59,316 bases of DNA from Microbacterium testaceum (GCF_001476655.1 NZ_LDRT01000023.1:1-59316), one strand, 5' to 3'. Numbered from the stretch's first letter, positions 25,982 through 33,607 are shown. Notes: generated from the letters alone by a model not told the origin. Translations and numbers: made by a program.

Positions 25982-27171
25982 TCGGCCAGGTCCTCGTTTA
26001 GAAGGTGGTTCCCGTCGGTGGTGTATGCCGAGTAGTGCTCGTGCTCGAGGTCCGCGTAGAAGCCAAAAAGCTTCTTCCACTTGATGACGGCGAGGCTGGC
26101 GTTCAGGGCATTCAGGTCGGCGATCTGAATGTTGAGGTCGTAGTCGTCGCCATCGTCGGTTTCCGTGAAGTCGATACGGCGGTTGACATGGTCGTGTTTC
26201 TCGGAGCTTCCCGTGGTGACGGCGAGCACGCCGTGAAGCTTGCCATCGTTCGGACGTACGCCCATGCCGACGTCGATGAAGGGGACGCCAGCTGCCCGGA
26301 GGCGCTCAACGACGAGTTGCTTGGTGGGCCCGCCCTCCGCGGCGAGGAACACGAAGTCCATACCCTCGAGTTCGACACAGGTGGTCTCGTCGATGTCGTA
26401 CGAATGGGTCTGAATCCCACGGCGCATGGCGGAGTAGCGTGCGGCGAAGTAGTCGACCTTGAACGGCATGGCTGCGAAGTCCTCTAGCCTTGCCGCGCCG
26501 GGCGCTCGGAAGGCGTTGTGCTGCAGGAACCGGTCACCATCGAAGAGGTGGATCTCGCGCACAGGAGACTTCGCGACAAGGTCCAGGATGTACGAACCAG
26601 TCCCGCCGACTCCGACGATTGCGACCTTGGCCAGCTTGAGCTTGTCGTTGATCACACTGATCCCTGCCCGGGTGGATGCTGAGTCTGCGTAGAGGAACAC
26701 CGAATCGGCATCATCGTCTTCGTGGACGACGAACGTCTTGGCGGTCGCGTGCGGATCGAGCTGTTGCGCGTAGCCGAGCAGGATGTTGGCGTACGAGGTC
26801 ATCTTCTCGAAGTAGTCGGCGAAGCCGGCGTCGGGCTTGTTTGAGAACGAGAAGTTTGCCGTGATGCTTGTGGTCATCGGGAGCGGACCGCGCTGGTGGA
26901 TGAGCCGCGGCACTTCCGTGCCATCTACCCGCGAGGGTTGCTCGCCGATGAACCAGACGACGTGTGTGTCCGGCCGGATGGTCGCATCGTCGTTCAGGTG
27001 AAGCGTCGTGATCAGCGTGCCGTACGCCACCTCCCGGCTAGGGGTGACGTACGGCACGTGGTGCATCAGCAGGTGGTTGTCCTGTACCTCGATCTCGTAA
27101 CCCTCCGAACGGAGACGTGCGAGATCTGCGCTACGAGCGACGAGTGAACGTGACATTGAAGACCGTTCCAC
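25978..27171 (-). CDS. E1-like ThiF adenylyltransferase with N-terminal domain (DUF6791-like)
   Basis: The 397-residue protein is taken from GTG 27171, nine bases after GGAGG; ATG 27156 is an alternative. Residues ~180-320 form the E1/ThiF adenylation domain: VAIVGVGGTGSYILDLVAKS (nucleotide loop 186-192), IHLFDGDRFLQHNAFR with Asp211, Asp213 and Arg222. The N-terminal ~170 residues are a separate domain probably matching DUF6791, which I recall on ThiF proteins of multiubiquitin operons. There is only one cysteine (Cys265), so a classical E1 catalytic Cys in the usual position is absent. It should adenylate the Ubl encoded just upstream, whose gene it overlaps. Confidence 0.85.
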   Translation of the reverse strand: MERSSMSRSLVARSADLARLRSEGYEIEVQDNHLLMHHVPYVTPSREVAYGTLITTLHLNDDATIRPDTHVVWFIGEQPSRVDGTEVPRLIHQRGPLPMTTSITANFSFSNKPDAGFADYFEKMTSYANILLGYAQQLDPHATAKTFVVHEDDDADSVFLYADSASTRAGISVINDKLKLAKVAIVGVGGTGSYILDLVAKSPVREIHLFDGDRFLQHNAFRAPGAARLEDFAAMPFKVDYFAARYSAMRRGIQTHSYDIDETTCVELEGMDFVFLAAEGGPTKQLVVERLRAAGVPFIDVGMGVRPNDGKLHGVLAVTTGSSEKHDHVNRRIDFTETDDGDDYDLNIQIADLNALNASLAVIKWKKLFGFYADLEHEHYSAYTTDGNHLLNEDLAE

Positions 27172-27403
27172 GGTGCTTGACCTCCACGGTGCCGCCCTCG
27201 GTCAGGCTGCCTTCCTTCGGCTCATGTGCCTTGCGGTACGTGATCACGAAGGTGATGTCGCCATTACCGGCATGCTCCGGGAATGCGATCGCGCCGACCG
27301 AGGCGTAGGTCACTGTGGCGGCGGGGACCTCTTTCAGCTGCCCGTTCACGACGATCTCGTAGGTGCTCGGGTTGTCCGGCTTCTTGCTTGCTTCTGCTGA
27401 CAT
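27131..27403 (-). CDS. multiubiquitin-family ubiquitin-like protein, single domain
   Basis: This 90-residue protein starts at ATG 27403 and has one beta-grasp domain after a short charged tail. Typical multiubiquitin pieces are visible: STYEIVVNGQLKEVPAATVT, AIAFPEHAGNGDITFVITYR, and the ending EGSLTEGGTVEVKHRGTVFN then VTFTRRS. The C terminus is not Gly-Gly but the family's FNVTxT-x-S type. It is the probable substrate and tag of the E1 gene that overlaps its 3' end. Many relatives have several tandem domains; this one is minimal. Confidence 0.85.
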   Translation of the reverse strand: MSAEASKKPDNPSTYEIVVNGQLKEVPAATVTYASVGAIAFPEHAGNGDITFVITYRKAHEPKEGSLTEGGTVEVKHRGTVFNVTFTRRS

Positions 27404-27434
27404 CGGTCTTCCTTCCGTTAGAGTGTCGACGTCT

Positions 27435-27484
27435 GATTGCGAATGTAAAACCTACTGTAGACGCTCGATTGCGAAAGTGCAATC
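27435..27484. promoter_or_regulatory. operator repeats in the divergent Ubl/XRE promoter
   Basis: GATTGCGAATGTA (27435-27447) is repeated as GATTGCGAAAGT (27467-27478), 32 bases apart or about three helical turns. The second copy is part of a GATTGC-GAAAGT-GCAATC palindrome. They lie between the two divergent starts and are the likely binding sites of the XRE protein. Confidence 0.6.
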
Positions 27485-27497
27485 ATGGAGGATGCGC

Positions 27498-27854
27498 ATG
27501 GAGAAGAAGGGCTCGTTCGACGCCGAAGGCTTCTATGAATCGCTGGACGCCGAGAGGCAGGGGCGTCGCTTGAACTGGAAGCAGGTTGCGGCTGCGTCCG
27601 GGGTCAGCGCATCGACGCTGACGCGAATGGCGCAAGGGAAGCGGCCAGACGTCGATGGTCTCGCAGCTCTAGCCGCCTGGTCCGGGCTGACCGTTGACGA
27701 CTTCGTCCGCACCGAGGATGAGCGGCCAGAGCCAGAGGCACTGGCGAAGATCGCGACCTATCTCCGATCCGACAGGAACCTATCCCCGGAAGCAGCGTCG
27801 GCCCTTGATGGCATGATCAGGGCCACATACGAGAGACTTCGAAACGACAAGTAG
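27498..27854 (+). CDS. XRE-type HTH regulator
   Basis: The 118-residue protein starts at ATG 27498, six bases after GGAGG. Residues ~25-75 form the Cro/CI helix-turn-helix (NWKQVAAASGVSASTLTRMA, then QGKRPDVDGLAALAAWSG), followed by a helical tail (EPEALAKIATYLRSDRNLS) that could dimerise. It is five bases upstream of an ImmA/IrrE gene, the common regulator-protease pair in which the peptidase cleaves the repressor under stress. It is divergent from the ubiquitin-like operon and probably controls it. Confidence 0.87.
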   Translation: MEKKGSFDAEGFYESLDAERQGRRLNWKQVAAASGVSASTLTRMAQGKRPDVDGLAALAAWSGLTVDDFVRTEDERPEPEALAKIATYLRSDRNLSPEAASALDGMIRATYERLRNDK

Positions 27855-27859
27855 GCGAC

Positions 27860-28426
27860 ATGGCGTTCCAGCGCGGGTTCAAGACGTGGGCGAAGCAGAT
27901 CGCTGCCGATACCCGGGGTGAACTCGGCCTGTCGCTGTTCGACCGCCTCGACCCCTATCGTCTGGCGGAGTCACTTGCGATCCCGGTCATCAGGCTGTCC
28001 GACCTTGTGGACGACGCGCCCGAGGTTGCTCACCTCATCACCGAGGAACCAGAAGCCTTCTCGGCCGTCACCGTGTTCGAGGGGCGGAAGCGAGTAATCG
28101 TTCACAATGATGGCCACGCGCGTGTCCGGATAAATAGCGACATCTGCCACGAGATCAGCCACGGCCTTCTCGGTCACCCGCCTACCCCGGCCCTGGACGA
28201 CAGCGGCTGCCGGGTCTGGAACCAGGACATCGAAGACGAGGCTTCCTGGCTGAGCGGTTGCCTCCTCGTTCCCGAGGAGGCCGCGATGGCGATTGCGCGA
28301 GGACGATGGACGGTCGAGACGGCGGCCAGGCGATTCGACGTCAGCGCTCCGATGATCAACTTCAGGCTGAATGCCACCGGCGCCCGGGTTCGGGTAGCAC
28401 GTGAGAGGCGTCGCCGTGTGGCTTAG
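27860..28426 (+). CDS. ImmA/IrrE family metallopeptidase
   Basis: The 188-residue protein has a zinc-protease motif His97-Glu-Ile-Ser-His101 (SDICHEISHGLLGH), followed by EDEASWLSGCLLVPEEAA, the standard ImmA/IrrE block with the third ligand Glu, and a C-terminal helical domain (TAARRFDVSAPMINFRLNAT). Known members cleave XRE repressors (ImmA-ImmR, IrrE-DdrO). It sits five bases after the XRE gene, so cleavage of that repressor and release of the divergent ubiquitin-like operon is a reasonable model. Confidence 0.92.
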   Translation: MAFQRGFKTWAKQIAADTRGELGLSLFDRLDPYRLAESLAIPVIRLSDLVDDAPEVAHLITEEPEAFSAVTVFEGRKRVIVHNDGHARVRINSDICHEISHGLLGHPPTPALDDSGCRVWNQDIEDEASWLSGCLLVPEEAAMAIARGRWTVETAARRFDVSAPMINFRLNATGARVRVARERRRRVA

Positions 28427-28546
28427 GGCCTTGACGATCGGCTGCCTGGCATAGCTGCTGTCGTGCTCCTATCAGGAGCTGCAGCGAACATTGCTCGAGC
28501 ATGCTCGGAACGAAGACGAGATGGGGGCGGCGAGGGACGATCCGGG

Positions 28547-28939
28547 TCACCGGTAGCTACCGCCGCGCGGGCGCAACTGGACTCCCTCCTTGATGAGTCG
28601 CTGCCGGACGTTGTTGTAGCTGGTGTCGAGGCGGGCTGCGATGGCAGCGATCGGATGGCCGTGCTCGTACAGCTTTCGTGCGACCTCGACCTGGTCCCTC
28701 GCGAGCGGCCGCCGTCGCAGTGCTACCGCTTCCTCTCGGAGCAGTCGCAGGATGCCGGTCTTCGAGAGGCCGTAGGTCTCACAGAGACTCGGCGTCGTCG
28801 CGCCCGATTCGTACTCAGCGGCAATCTGCTTGACCAGCGCCGGTTCGAGGCGGCGTCGAAGCGATCGACTCACCTGCTCGACTTGCGTAGCGGAGGCGGC
28901 AAGATTCGGCGTCAGATCAGCCAGTTTCTGTAGTTCCAC
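28547..28939 (-). CDS. recombinase-tail-like HTH protein, copy 1 of 3
   Basis: This 130-residue protein (GTG 28939) contains two helix-turn-helix units in tandem: RRRLEPALVKQIAAEYESGA with TPSLCETYGLSKTGILRLLR, then PLARDQVEVARKLYEHGHP with IAARLDTSYNNVRQRLIKEG. It resembles the free C-terminal DNA-binding tail of serine recombinases. The same gene occurs at 34199-34648 and 43819-44268, all in the same direction. Alignment with the other copies suggests the similarity continues ~45 codons upstream, but here a stop and a GAAGTAGAG replace their TTG start. Confidence 0.75.
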   Translation of the reverse strand: MELQKLADLTPNLAASATQVEQVSRSLRRRLEPALVKQIAAEYESGATTPSLCETYGLSKTGILRLLREEAVALRRRPLARDQVEVARKLYEHGHPIAAIAARLDTSYNNVRQRLIKEGVQLRPRGGSYR

Positions 28940-29153
28940 CAGGGGTGGCGGCGGGAGTGCCGATTTATTCGAGTTGCGGTGTACTGGCTCTACTTCAGGG
29001 ATAGGACTCGAGTCTTACTCGAACAATTGGCGAAGGCCAAGGCGCGGAACCTCCGCGGCGATGGCTCAGACGCGTTCTCTTCCTTGCCCTATCGCGGGTC
29101 GCGAGACCATGCTGACCTGCTTTTCGTTGAGTCCAAGCAGCAGAGAGTCGCGG

Positions 29154-29408
29154 TCACCGGTAGTCCGGGTCCGACTGAGCAGCGATCTGCCTGACCGGCA
29201 CGGAGTGGTTGCTCAGATCGATCACCGTGTTCTGGAGTTCGCCGTCCGTTGCCTGGGGCAGCTCGGGAGATAGGTGCTCGATCGGGACGAGAGCAGCTAC
29301 GCCCTTGCCGTGCCGGGTCAGGACGATGGACTCGCCCCCGAATCGGACGCGGTTGACGAGTTCCGAGAGCTGACCGCGGGCCTCGGAAACTGGAACTTCG
29401 TCCGTCAT
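29154..29408 (-). CDS. Phd/YefM-type antitoxin without a visible toxin
   Basis: The 84-residue protein starts MTDEVPVSEARGQLSELVNR, with SIVLTRHGKGVAALVPIEHL as the usual second block of Phd/YefM antitoxins. The C-terminal ~35 residues would wrap the toxin. No Doc, YoeB, RelE or PIN gene follows; the 214 bases downstream towards HTH copy 1 have no toxin-like frame. It may be a leftover after recombination at the HTH copy, or it may act on a toxin elsewhere. A TGTACA palindrome upstream would allow autoregulation. Confidence 0.85.
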   Translation of the reverse strand: MTDEVPVSEARGQLSELVNRVRFGGESIVLTRHGKGVAALVPIEHLSPELPQATDGELQNTVIDLSNHSVPVRQIAAQSDPDYR

Positions 29409-29425
29409 GACACCATGCTACATTA

Positions 29426-29440
29426 TGTACAATTTGTACA
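29426..29440. promoter_or_regulatory. TGTACA inverted repeat between antitoxin and MFS gene
   Basis: TGTACAATTTGTACA is a 6-3-6 inverted repeat located 18 bases upstream of the antitoxin start and 13 bases upstream of the MFS start. It is a probable Phd operator and could also influence the exporter gene. Confidence 0.6.
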
Positions 29441-29452
29441 AAATGATGCGAG

Positions 29453-30676
29453 GTGAGGTACGTGGCCTATCGGGCGGAGGACGGTCGTAGCTTCGGGTGG
29501 CTGTGGGGCGCCACGGTAGGGGCCGCGCTGGGTGACGGTTTATCGATGACGGCCTTCCCGTTGTTGGTCGCCAGTCAGACGCGGGATCCGTTCATCGTCT
29601 CTCTTCTGCAGGTCGCGACAGGCCTACCTTGGCTGCTGTTCGGTCTCTTGGCGGGGGCCCTGGTCGATCGATGGGACCGCCGAGCGGTCATGTGGCGCAC
29701 TGACCTGGCACGCCTTTGCATCGCCCTCTCGCTCGGGGTGCTGGTCGCGCTCGGTCATGCGCCGGTGGCCGTCGTTCTGCTCGCGGCTTTCCTTCTTGCG
29801 TGTGGGTCGACGTTGATCCGGAGCGCGGCGCCCGCGTTGCTCCCCACGCTCGTTGCGCGTGACAAACTGGCGCACGCGAACGGCCGCCTGCAGGCGGGTT
29901 CTACCGTTTCGGGCAGCTTCCTCGGCCCCGCCGCGGGAAGCGTGCTGTACTCCCTCTCCGCGGCCGTGCCCTTCCTCGCGCAGACGTTCGCCCTGGTCGT
30001 GTCGACAGTGTGCGTGTGGCGACTCCCCGCGACCCTCGTGCCGTCAGCATCGCGAACAGGGCGCAGCTCGATCTGGGCTGAGGCGACTGACGGGGTGCGG
30101 TGGCTGGCTGCGCACCGAGTTCTGCGCTCCATTGCAGTCGGCACGATTCTGCTCGCCGCCTCAACCGGCGTGCTTCTCGCCGTTCTCGTCATTCATGTGC
30201 TGGAGTTCCTACGTCTGCCGCCCGTCGGGTACGGCGTACTCATCAGCGTGTACGCCGGCGGGAGCCTCGCGGGATCACTCCTCACCGCACGACTCCGACA
30301 CGCACTCGGAACCAATCGGTGTCTGCTTTGTTCTGCGCTCCTCGGGACTGTTTCGATCGCAGCCCTCGCAATGGCGCCCAGCGCTGTTCTCGCAGGAGGC
30401 GCCCTCTTCGCCCTCGGCGTCGCCACCATGCTGTGGAACATCCTGGCGGTCACTGTCCGACAGGAGCTCACACCGAACCACCTTCTCGGGCGGGTGACGA
30501 GCGCGTTCACCGTCGCCGGTGTGGGCACCGCACCCATCGCCGCCCCACTAGGGGGCATCGTCGCCTCTCTCGCCAACACGTCGGTGGCAATCAGCGGCGC
30601 AGCGCTGCTCTGCGCATTTGCATGCATCACCGTCGGTCGACTCCCGTACCTGGATGGCACAAAACGGGCCGAATAG
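29453..30676 (+). CDS. MFS transporter, drug-efflux-like
   Basis: The 407-residue protein has about 12 hydrophobic segments. The loop-2 motif GALVDRWDRRAVMWRTDL, the first-helix motif GAALGDGLSMTAFPLLVA and LGRVTSAFTVAGVGTAPIAA point to the MefA/enterobactin-exporter type (MFS_3) of major facilitator. It probably expels a hydrophobic drug or metabolite by proton antiport. GTG 29453 is used; GTG 29462 after AGGTGAGG is nearly as likely. It is a lone gene in the island, so its substrate cannot be inferred from context. Confidence 0.87.
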   Translation: MRYVAYRAEDGRSFGWLWGATVGAALGDGLSMTAFPLLVASQTRDPFIVSLLQVATGLPWLLFGLLAGALVDRWDRRAVMWRTDLARLCIALSLGVLVALGHAPVAVVLLAAFLLACGSTLIRSAAPALLPTLVARDKLAHANGRLQAGSTVSGSFLGPAAGSVLYSLSAAVPFLAQTFALVVSTVCVWRLPATLVPSASRTGRSSIWAEATDGVRWLAAHRVLRSIAVGTILLAASTGVLLAVLVIHVLEFLRLPPVGYGVLISVYAGGSLAGSLLTARLRHALGTNRCLLCSALLGTVSIAALAMAPSAVLAGGALFALGVATMLWNILAVTVRQELTPNHLLGRVTSAFTVAGVGTAPIAAPLGGIVASLANTSVAISGAALLCAFACITVGRLPYLDGTKRAE

Positions 30677-30774
30677 ATGACGCCGTGGTGTGAGGCCGAC
30701 TGTTTGTGGGAGCGTGTGAGTGTGCATCACACACTGCGCCTCTCAGCCCGCGTCCGTAACTCATCGAGGGGGAA

Positions 30775-31266
30775 ATGTTGAGCGACGTTGAGGAGCGTCT
30801 CGAGCTCCTCGAAGCCGAGCTGGCCATACGCCGGCTCGTCGCCGTGTACTGTCATGGCGCTGATAAACGTGATCTTGATCGATTTATGAGCGTGTGGGCA
30901 TCGAACGCATCTTGGGTGCTCAGTGACGAGGTGACCTTCAGAGGTCACGATGCCATCGCGAGCGTCGTTCGACGCCAATGGGAAGCCTTCGCCGGTTACG
31001 TTCACTGGACCACAAATCACGTCGTCGAAGTCGACGGGGATCGAGCAAGGGGCGAGTGCGATGTCGCCGTGGCGGTCCAGCTCCACAACGGTCAGTGGCT
31101 ACATTCCGGGGGCACCTACATCGATGAGTACGTTCGTGTCGACGGGTGCTGGTTGATCGCGCGGCGAGATGCCCGCCGCGGCTTCGACATCGACCCCCCG
31201 CCAGAACCTCACGATGTTCCCGTTCGTTTTGACGATCTTCTCTCGTCAACTGACGAAGAGAAGTGA
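30775..31266 (+). CDS. NTF2-like (SnoaL-type) protein
   Basis: The 163-residue protein starts at ATG 30775 after GAGGGGG. It shows the NTF2/SnoaL cone fold: helix VEERLELLEAELAIRRLVAV, YCHGADKRDLDRFMSVWA, strand set SNASWVLSDEVTFRGHDAI and the long C-terminal sheet with TNHVVEVDGDRARGE. The tail is acidic. Such proteins can be isomerases, dehydratases or ligand binders, and the pocket residues Tyr, His and Asp do not settle which. It is followed by the perfect palindrome at 31311. Confidence 0.8.
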   Translation: MLSDVEERLELLEAELAIRRLVAVYCHGADKRDLDRFMSVWASNASWVLSDEVTFRGHDAIASVVRRQWEAFAGYVHWTTNHVVEVDGDRARGECDVAVAVQLHNGQWLHSGGTYIDEYVRVDGCWLIARRDARRGFDIDPPPEPHDVPVRFDDLLSSTDEEK

Positions 31267-31310
31267 GCCGTTCCTGTGGGCTAAAGAGCGAGGCCGTGCT
31301 CCTGACGTTT

Positions 31311-31338
31311 TGGTGCGAAACCGATCGGTTTCGCACCA
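31311..31338. repeat. dispersed palindrome, copy A (perfect)
   Basis: A 28-base perfect inverted repeat whose half is TGGTGCGAAACCGA. It lies 45 bases after the NTF2-like gene and 88 bases before the 2H phosphoesterase gene. Imperfect relatives lie at 33608, 34036 and 48678. It could act as a terminator hairpin, although no T-run follows. Confidence 0.85.
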
Positions 31339-31425
31339 AGATGTGCCACTCGTGTAACACCACGCGCACCCTGCCTAGTGGGTGGCTAGGGTCGAACAAC
31401 TCAGCGAGCGAAAGGAGCCCATCGA

Positions 31426-32025
31426 ATGCGACGCCCCTTCATGACCGACCCCGAGCTGCTGCGCTCGTTGCGGGGCCAGCAGTACCTGGTGCTCCGCCCC
31501 GTCGCGGACGTTGCGAAGTTCTACGACGACGAACAGCGATCGCTTCGAGGTCTACTACAGACATCTCTCCCTTGTCCCCACACCGGCCATGTGACCTTGC
31601 GCGGCTTCTTCGAGCCCGAACGAGTGCAGCCGCTCGGGGATGCTCTAGCGGGGTGGGCGCAACTCCAAGCTCCCATCGATCTCCGGGTGGCTGCGGTCGA
31701 CGGATTCCCGACACCGTTTCAGATCGTGATCGCGCGAGCCGAACGTTCACCATCACTCGTGAGCGCCTACACGACCCTCACTGAGATGCTCGACACCAGC
31801 GACTTTCGACGCATCGGCGAACTGCCGCTCGACGAGTGGGTGTTTCACCTGTCCCTTCTCTATGCCAGTGCCCTGCCCGAATTCGCGTGGCTGGCACTCC
31901 ACGGTCAGAGTCGGCGCGACCTTGCATCGGTGCCGGCCGAAGTGATCACCTCCGCTGAGTATGTCTGGTACGACGACGACGGCGAACACACCGAGGTCCT
32001 GCCCCTCGGCACGGATCACTACTGA
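31426..32025 (+). CDS. 2'-5' RNA ligase family (2H phosphoesterase-like) protein
   Basis: The 199-residue protein starts at ATG 31426 behind AAAGGAG. It has two H-x-T/S motifs typical of 2H phosphoesterases: HTGHVTLRGFFEPER at residues ~52-66 and WVFHLSLLYA at ~139-148, each in a beta strand with the expected spacing. Members hydrolyse cyclic phosphodiester bonds in RNA ends or nucleotides. The substrate here is unknown; some 2H enzymes degrade signalling nucleotides, which is notable in a defence-rich island. No partner gene. Confidence 0.75.
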   Translation: MRRPFMTDPELLRSLRGQQYLVLRPVADVAKFYDDEQRSLRGLLQTSLPCPHTGHVTLRGFFEPERVQPLGDALAGWAQLQAPIDLRVAAVDGFPTPFQIVIARAERSPSLVSAYTTLTEMLDTSDFRRIGELPLDEWVFHLSLLYASALPEFAWLALHGQSRRDLASVPAEVITSAEYVWYDDDGEHTEVLPLGTDHY

Positions 32026-32108
32026 CCCAACGGAGCTACCTCAAATATTGAACAGAATGCTCTGGTGCGAGCGTGGGATGCCATGGCTATCGCTTACCAT
32101 TGAGCGCC

Positions 32109-32399
32109 ATGCGATACCGGCTGATGAACGATTACTCAGCGGACTGGCCGTTCTGGGGGGACGGGGAGGATGCCGGGCTGTGTACCGCAGGTAATCCCGC
32201 TCTTCCCCCTGATCTGGAAGCCGACATTCGGGCATGGGCTGCATGCTTCAATGACCAGTTCAGTTGGGAGTATGGATGGCCGGACGAAGAGACCGCCGCT
32301 GCTCACAGAGTCGAGGGCGAACGGCTGCACCGTTGCGTACAGCGCGCCCTGCCCGAGCATGACATCGTCCTCAACTACTGGGAGAGATCCGTCCGGTAG
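32109..32399 (+). CDS. hypothetical protein
   Basis: This 96-residue protein starts at ATG 32109 (MRYRLMNDYSADWPFWGDGE). It is acidic and Trp-rich: DWPFW, RAWAACFNDQFSWEYGWPDE, ending LNYWERSVR. There is no signal peptide or membrane span. A TTACCATTG about ten bases upstream could be a -10 for a leaderless transcript. Codon use fits a real gene, and the family is not recognised; small proteins of this composition are common near immunity-type genes, but that is only an impression. Confidence 0.6.
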   Translation: MRYRLMNDYSADWPFWGDGEDAGLCTAGNPALPPDLEADIRAWAACFNDQFSWEYGWPDEETAAAHRVEGERLHRCVQRALPEHDIVLNYWERSVR

Positions 32400-32437
32400 G
32401 CACTCGCGTTTCGATGCATCACCGATCGACTTTGCTG

Positions 32438-33040
32438 CTATCGGTTAATGGCTGCCCATGCCTCAAACTCACCCTGCACCTCGTCGAAGAAAGCCGTCTT
32501 CGCCCGCGTGTAGTCGTCGTAGTCGGCTTTGCCGATCTGCTGCGCACTGAGATTTCGTTTCACTGCCTCGTAGTGGCTGCGAGCGTCGGGGTTAGCTCGT
32601 AGCCAGTCGCGGAACCAGACCGTGTAAAGGCCCCAGGGGGAGTCTGCTCGTCGGACATGCAGGATCGCTTGGGCGTCCTCGTTCCAAAGAAGGTGCTTCT
32701 CCCAGACGCGGGGATCGACCTCCACCGAGCCCCGTGGAAGGTCGCGGTCGACGCCCGCGGAATTTGGTCGGGATCCACGAGCCCTCATATAGCCCAACGG
32801 GTGCAACCTCGCGCCGAGGTCCCCCTCGGCGGGCAGGGGAGATATGCGTAGCTGCAGATCGATAAGAGGCTTCGCGGCAAGGCCCGGCACGGAGGTGGAG
32901 CCGATGTGATCGAGTCTCGCGGACTCGCTGCCATCCATCCCTTTCAACGCGTCGCCCACGTCAGACAGTAAACGCGATGCGCGCTGAGGCCACTCGGCTT
33001 GATGCTCGACCAGCGCAGCCGGATTTTTCTCCTCGCTCAC
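32438..33040 (-). CDS. GrpB family protein (UPF0157)
   Basis: The 200-residue protein from GTG 33040 has the GrpB signature: LDHIGSTSVPGLAAKPLIDL, with nucleotidyltransferase-like GSTS and an acidic pair, then LGYMRARGSRPNSAG, HLLWNEDAQAILHVRR and YEAVKRNLSAQ. The fold belongs to the nucleotidyltransferase superfamily; activity is mostly unknown, with some members linked to coenzyme A or antibiotic modification. It is the second gene of a two-gene unit behind the PIN-domain gene, with only one base between stop and start. Confidence 0.88.
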   Translation of the reverse strand: MSEEKNPAALVEHQAEWPQRASRLLSDVGDALKGMDGSESARLDHIGSTSVPGLAAKPLIDLQLRISPLPAEGDLGARLHPLGYMRARGSRPNSAGVDRDLPRGSVEVDPRVWEKHLLWNEDAQAILHVRRADSPWGLYTVWFRDWLRANPDARSHYEAVKRNLSAQQIGKADYDDYTRAKTAFFDEVQGEFEAWAAINR

Positions 33041-33041
33041 T

Positions 33042-33455
33042 TCAGCTTCGCAGGGTCGCGTAGTCAGCTACGGACGTGAAATCTGCCGCGGCCGCTTGAA
33101 GTGTGGGGTCCGCGGCGATGAAGGCGTCGGCCTGCAAGGTCGCGACGGCGAGGTACTCCGCCAGCGTGGTGTCCTCCCAATCGAGTTGTCGTGCGATCTT
33201 CCACGCGGTGGCTCGGGAGACACGGTCGCTTAGCAGACGGATCTGCAAGGTGGCGAGCCCGTCGAGTTGGACGCGCGCCACCTTCTCCCTAATCGCACCT
33301 TCGCGCATCTCGCGGTAGAGCAGGGACAGCACGTGGCTGCGCAGCACAGCGGGACCCACGAGGCGATGCCGAGACCCGATTCCGGGATCGTCGCGACTGA
33401 TTCGGAGTGCGGTGAGCGCGTCGATCGCGAAGCGCTTCCCTGCGGGCTTCATCAT
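33042..33455 (-). CDS. PIN-domain-like protein
   Basis: Using ATG 33455 the product is about 137 residues; an in-frame TTG at 33467 is also possible. It has PIN landmarks: an initial IDALTALRI with the first Asp, LVGPAVLRSHVLSLLYREMR with an alpha-helical Arg/Glu pair, and WEDTTLAEYLAVATLQADAF with a following DP. These fit a VapC-like RNase, though the N-terminal acidic cluster is weak. No antitoxin precedes it; instead GrpB follows immediately. It may be a solitary nuclease. Confidence 0.68.
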   Translation of the reverse strand: MMKPAGKRFAIDALTALRISRDDPGIGSRHRLVGPAVLRSHVLSLLYREMREGAIREKVARVQLDGLATLQIRLLSDRVSRATAWKIARQLDWEDTTLAEYLAVATLQADAFIAADPTLQAAAADFTSVADYATLRS

Positions 33456-33607
33456 CTCTTCAGCCAATCCCGTTCGATCCTGTTACTGAAGTCTGAGGCG
33501 GAACACCACGGAAAAGGTGTCGCCCCCGATGGCGCAAACGGAGCAACCAACCACTTCCACCGGACGCCTGAAAATGGCCACTGACCGGCCCCGCAACACC
33601 AACCTGT

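Noticed and set aside
28979..29194. Toxin gene partner for the Phd antitoxin
   Set aside because: No frame in either direction shows Doc, RelE/YoeB or PIN motifs; the available frames are short and lack start signals.
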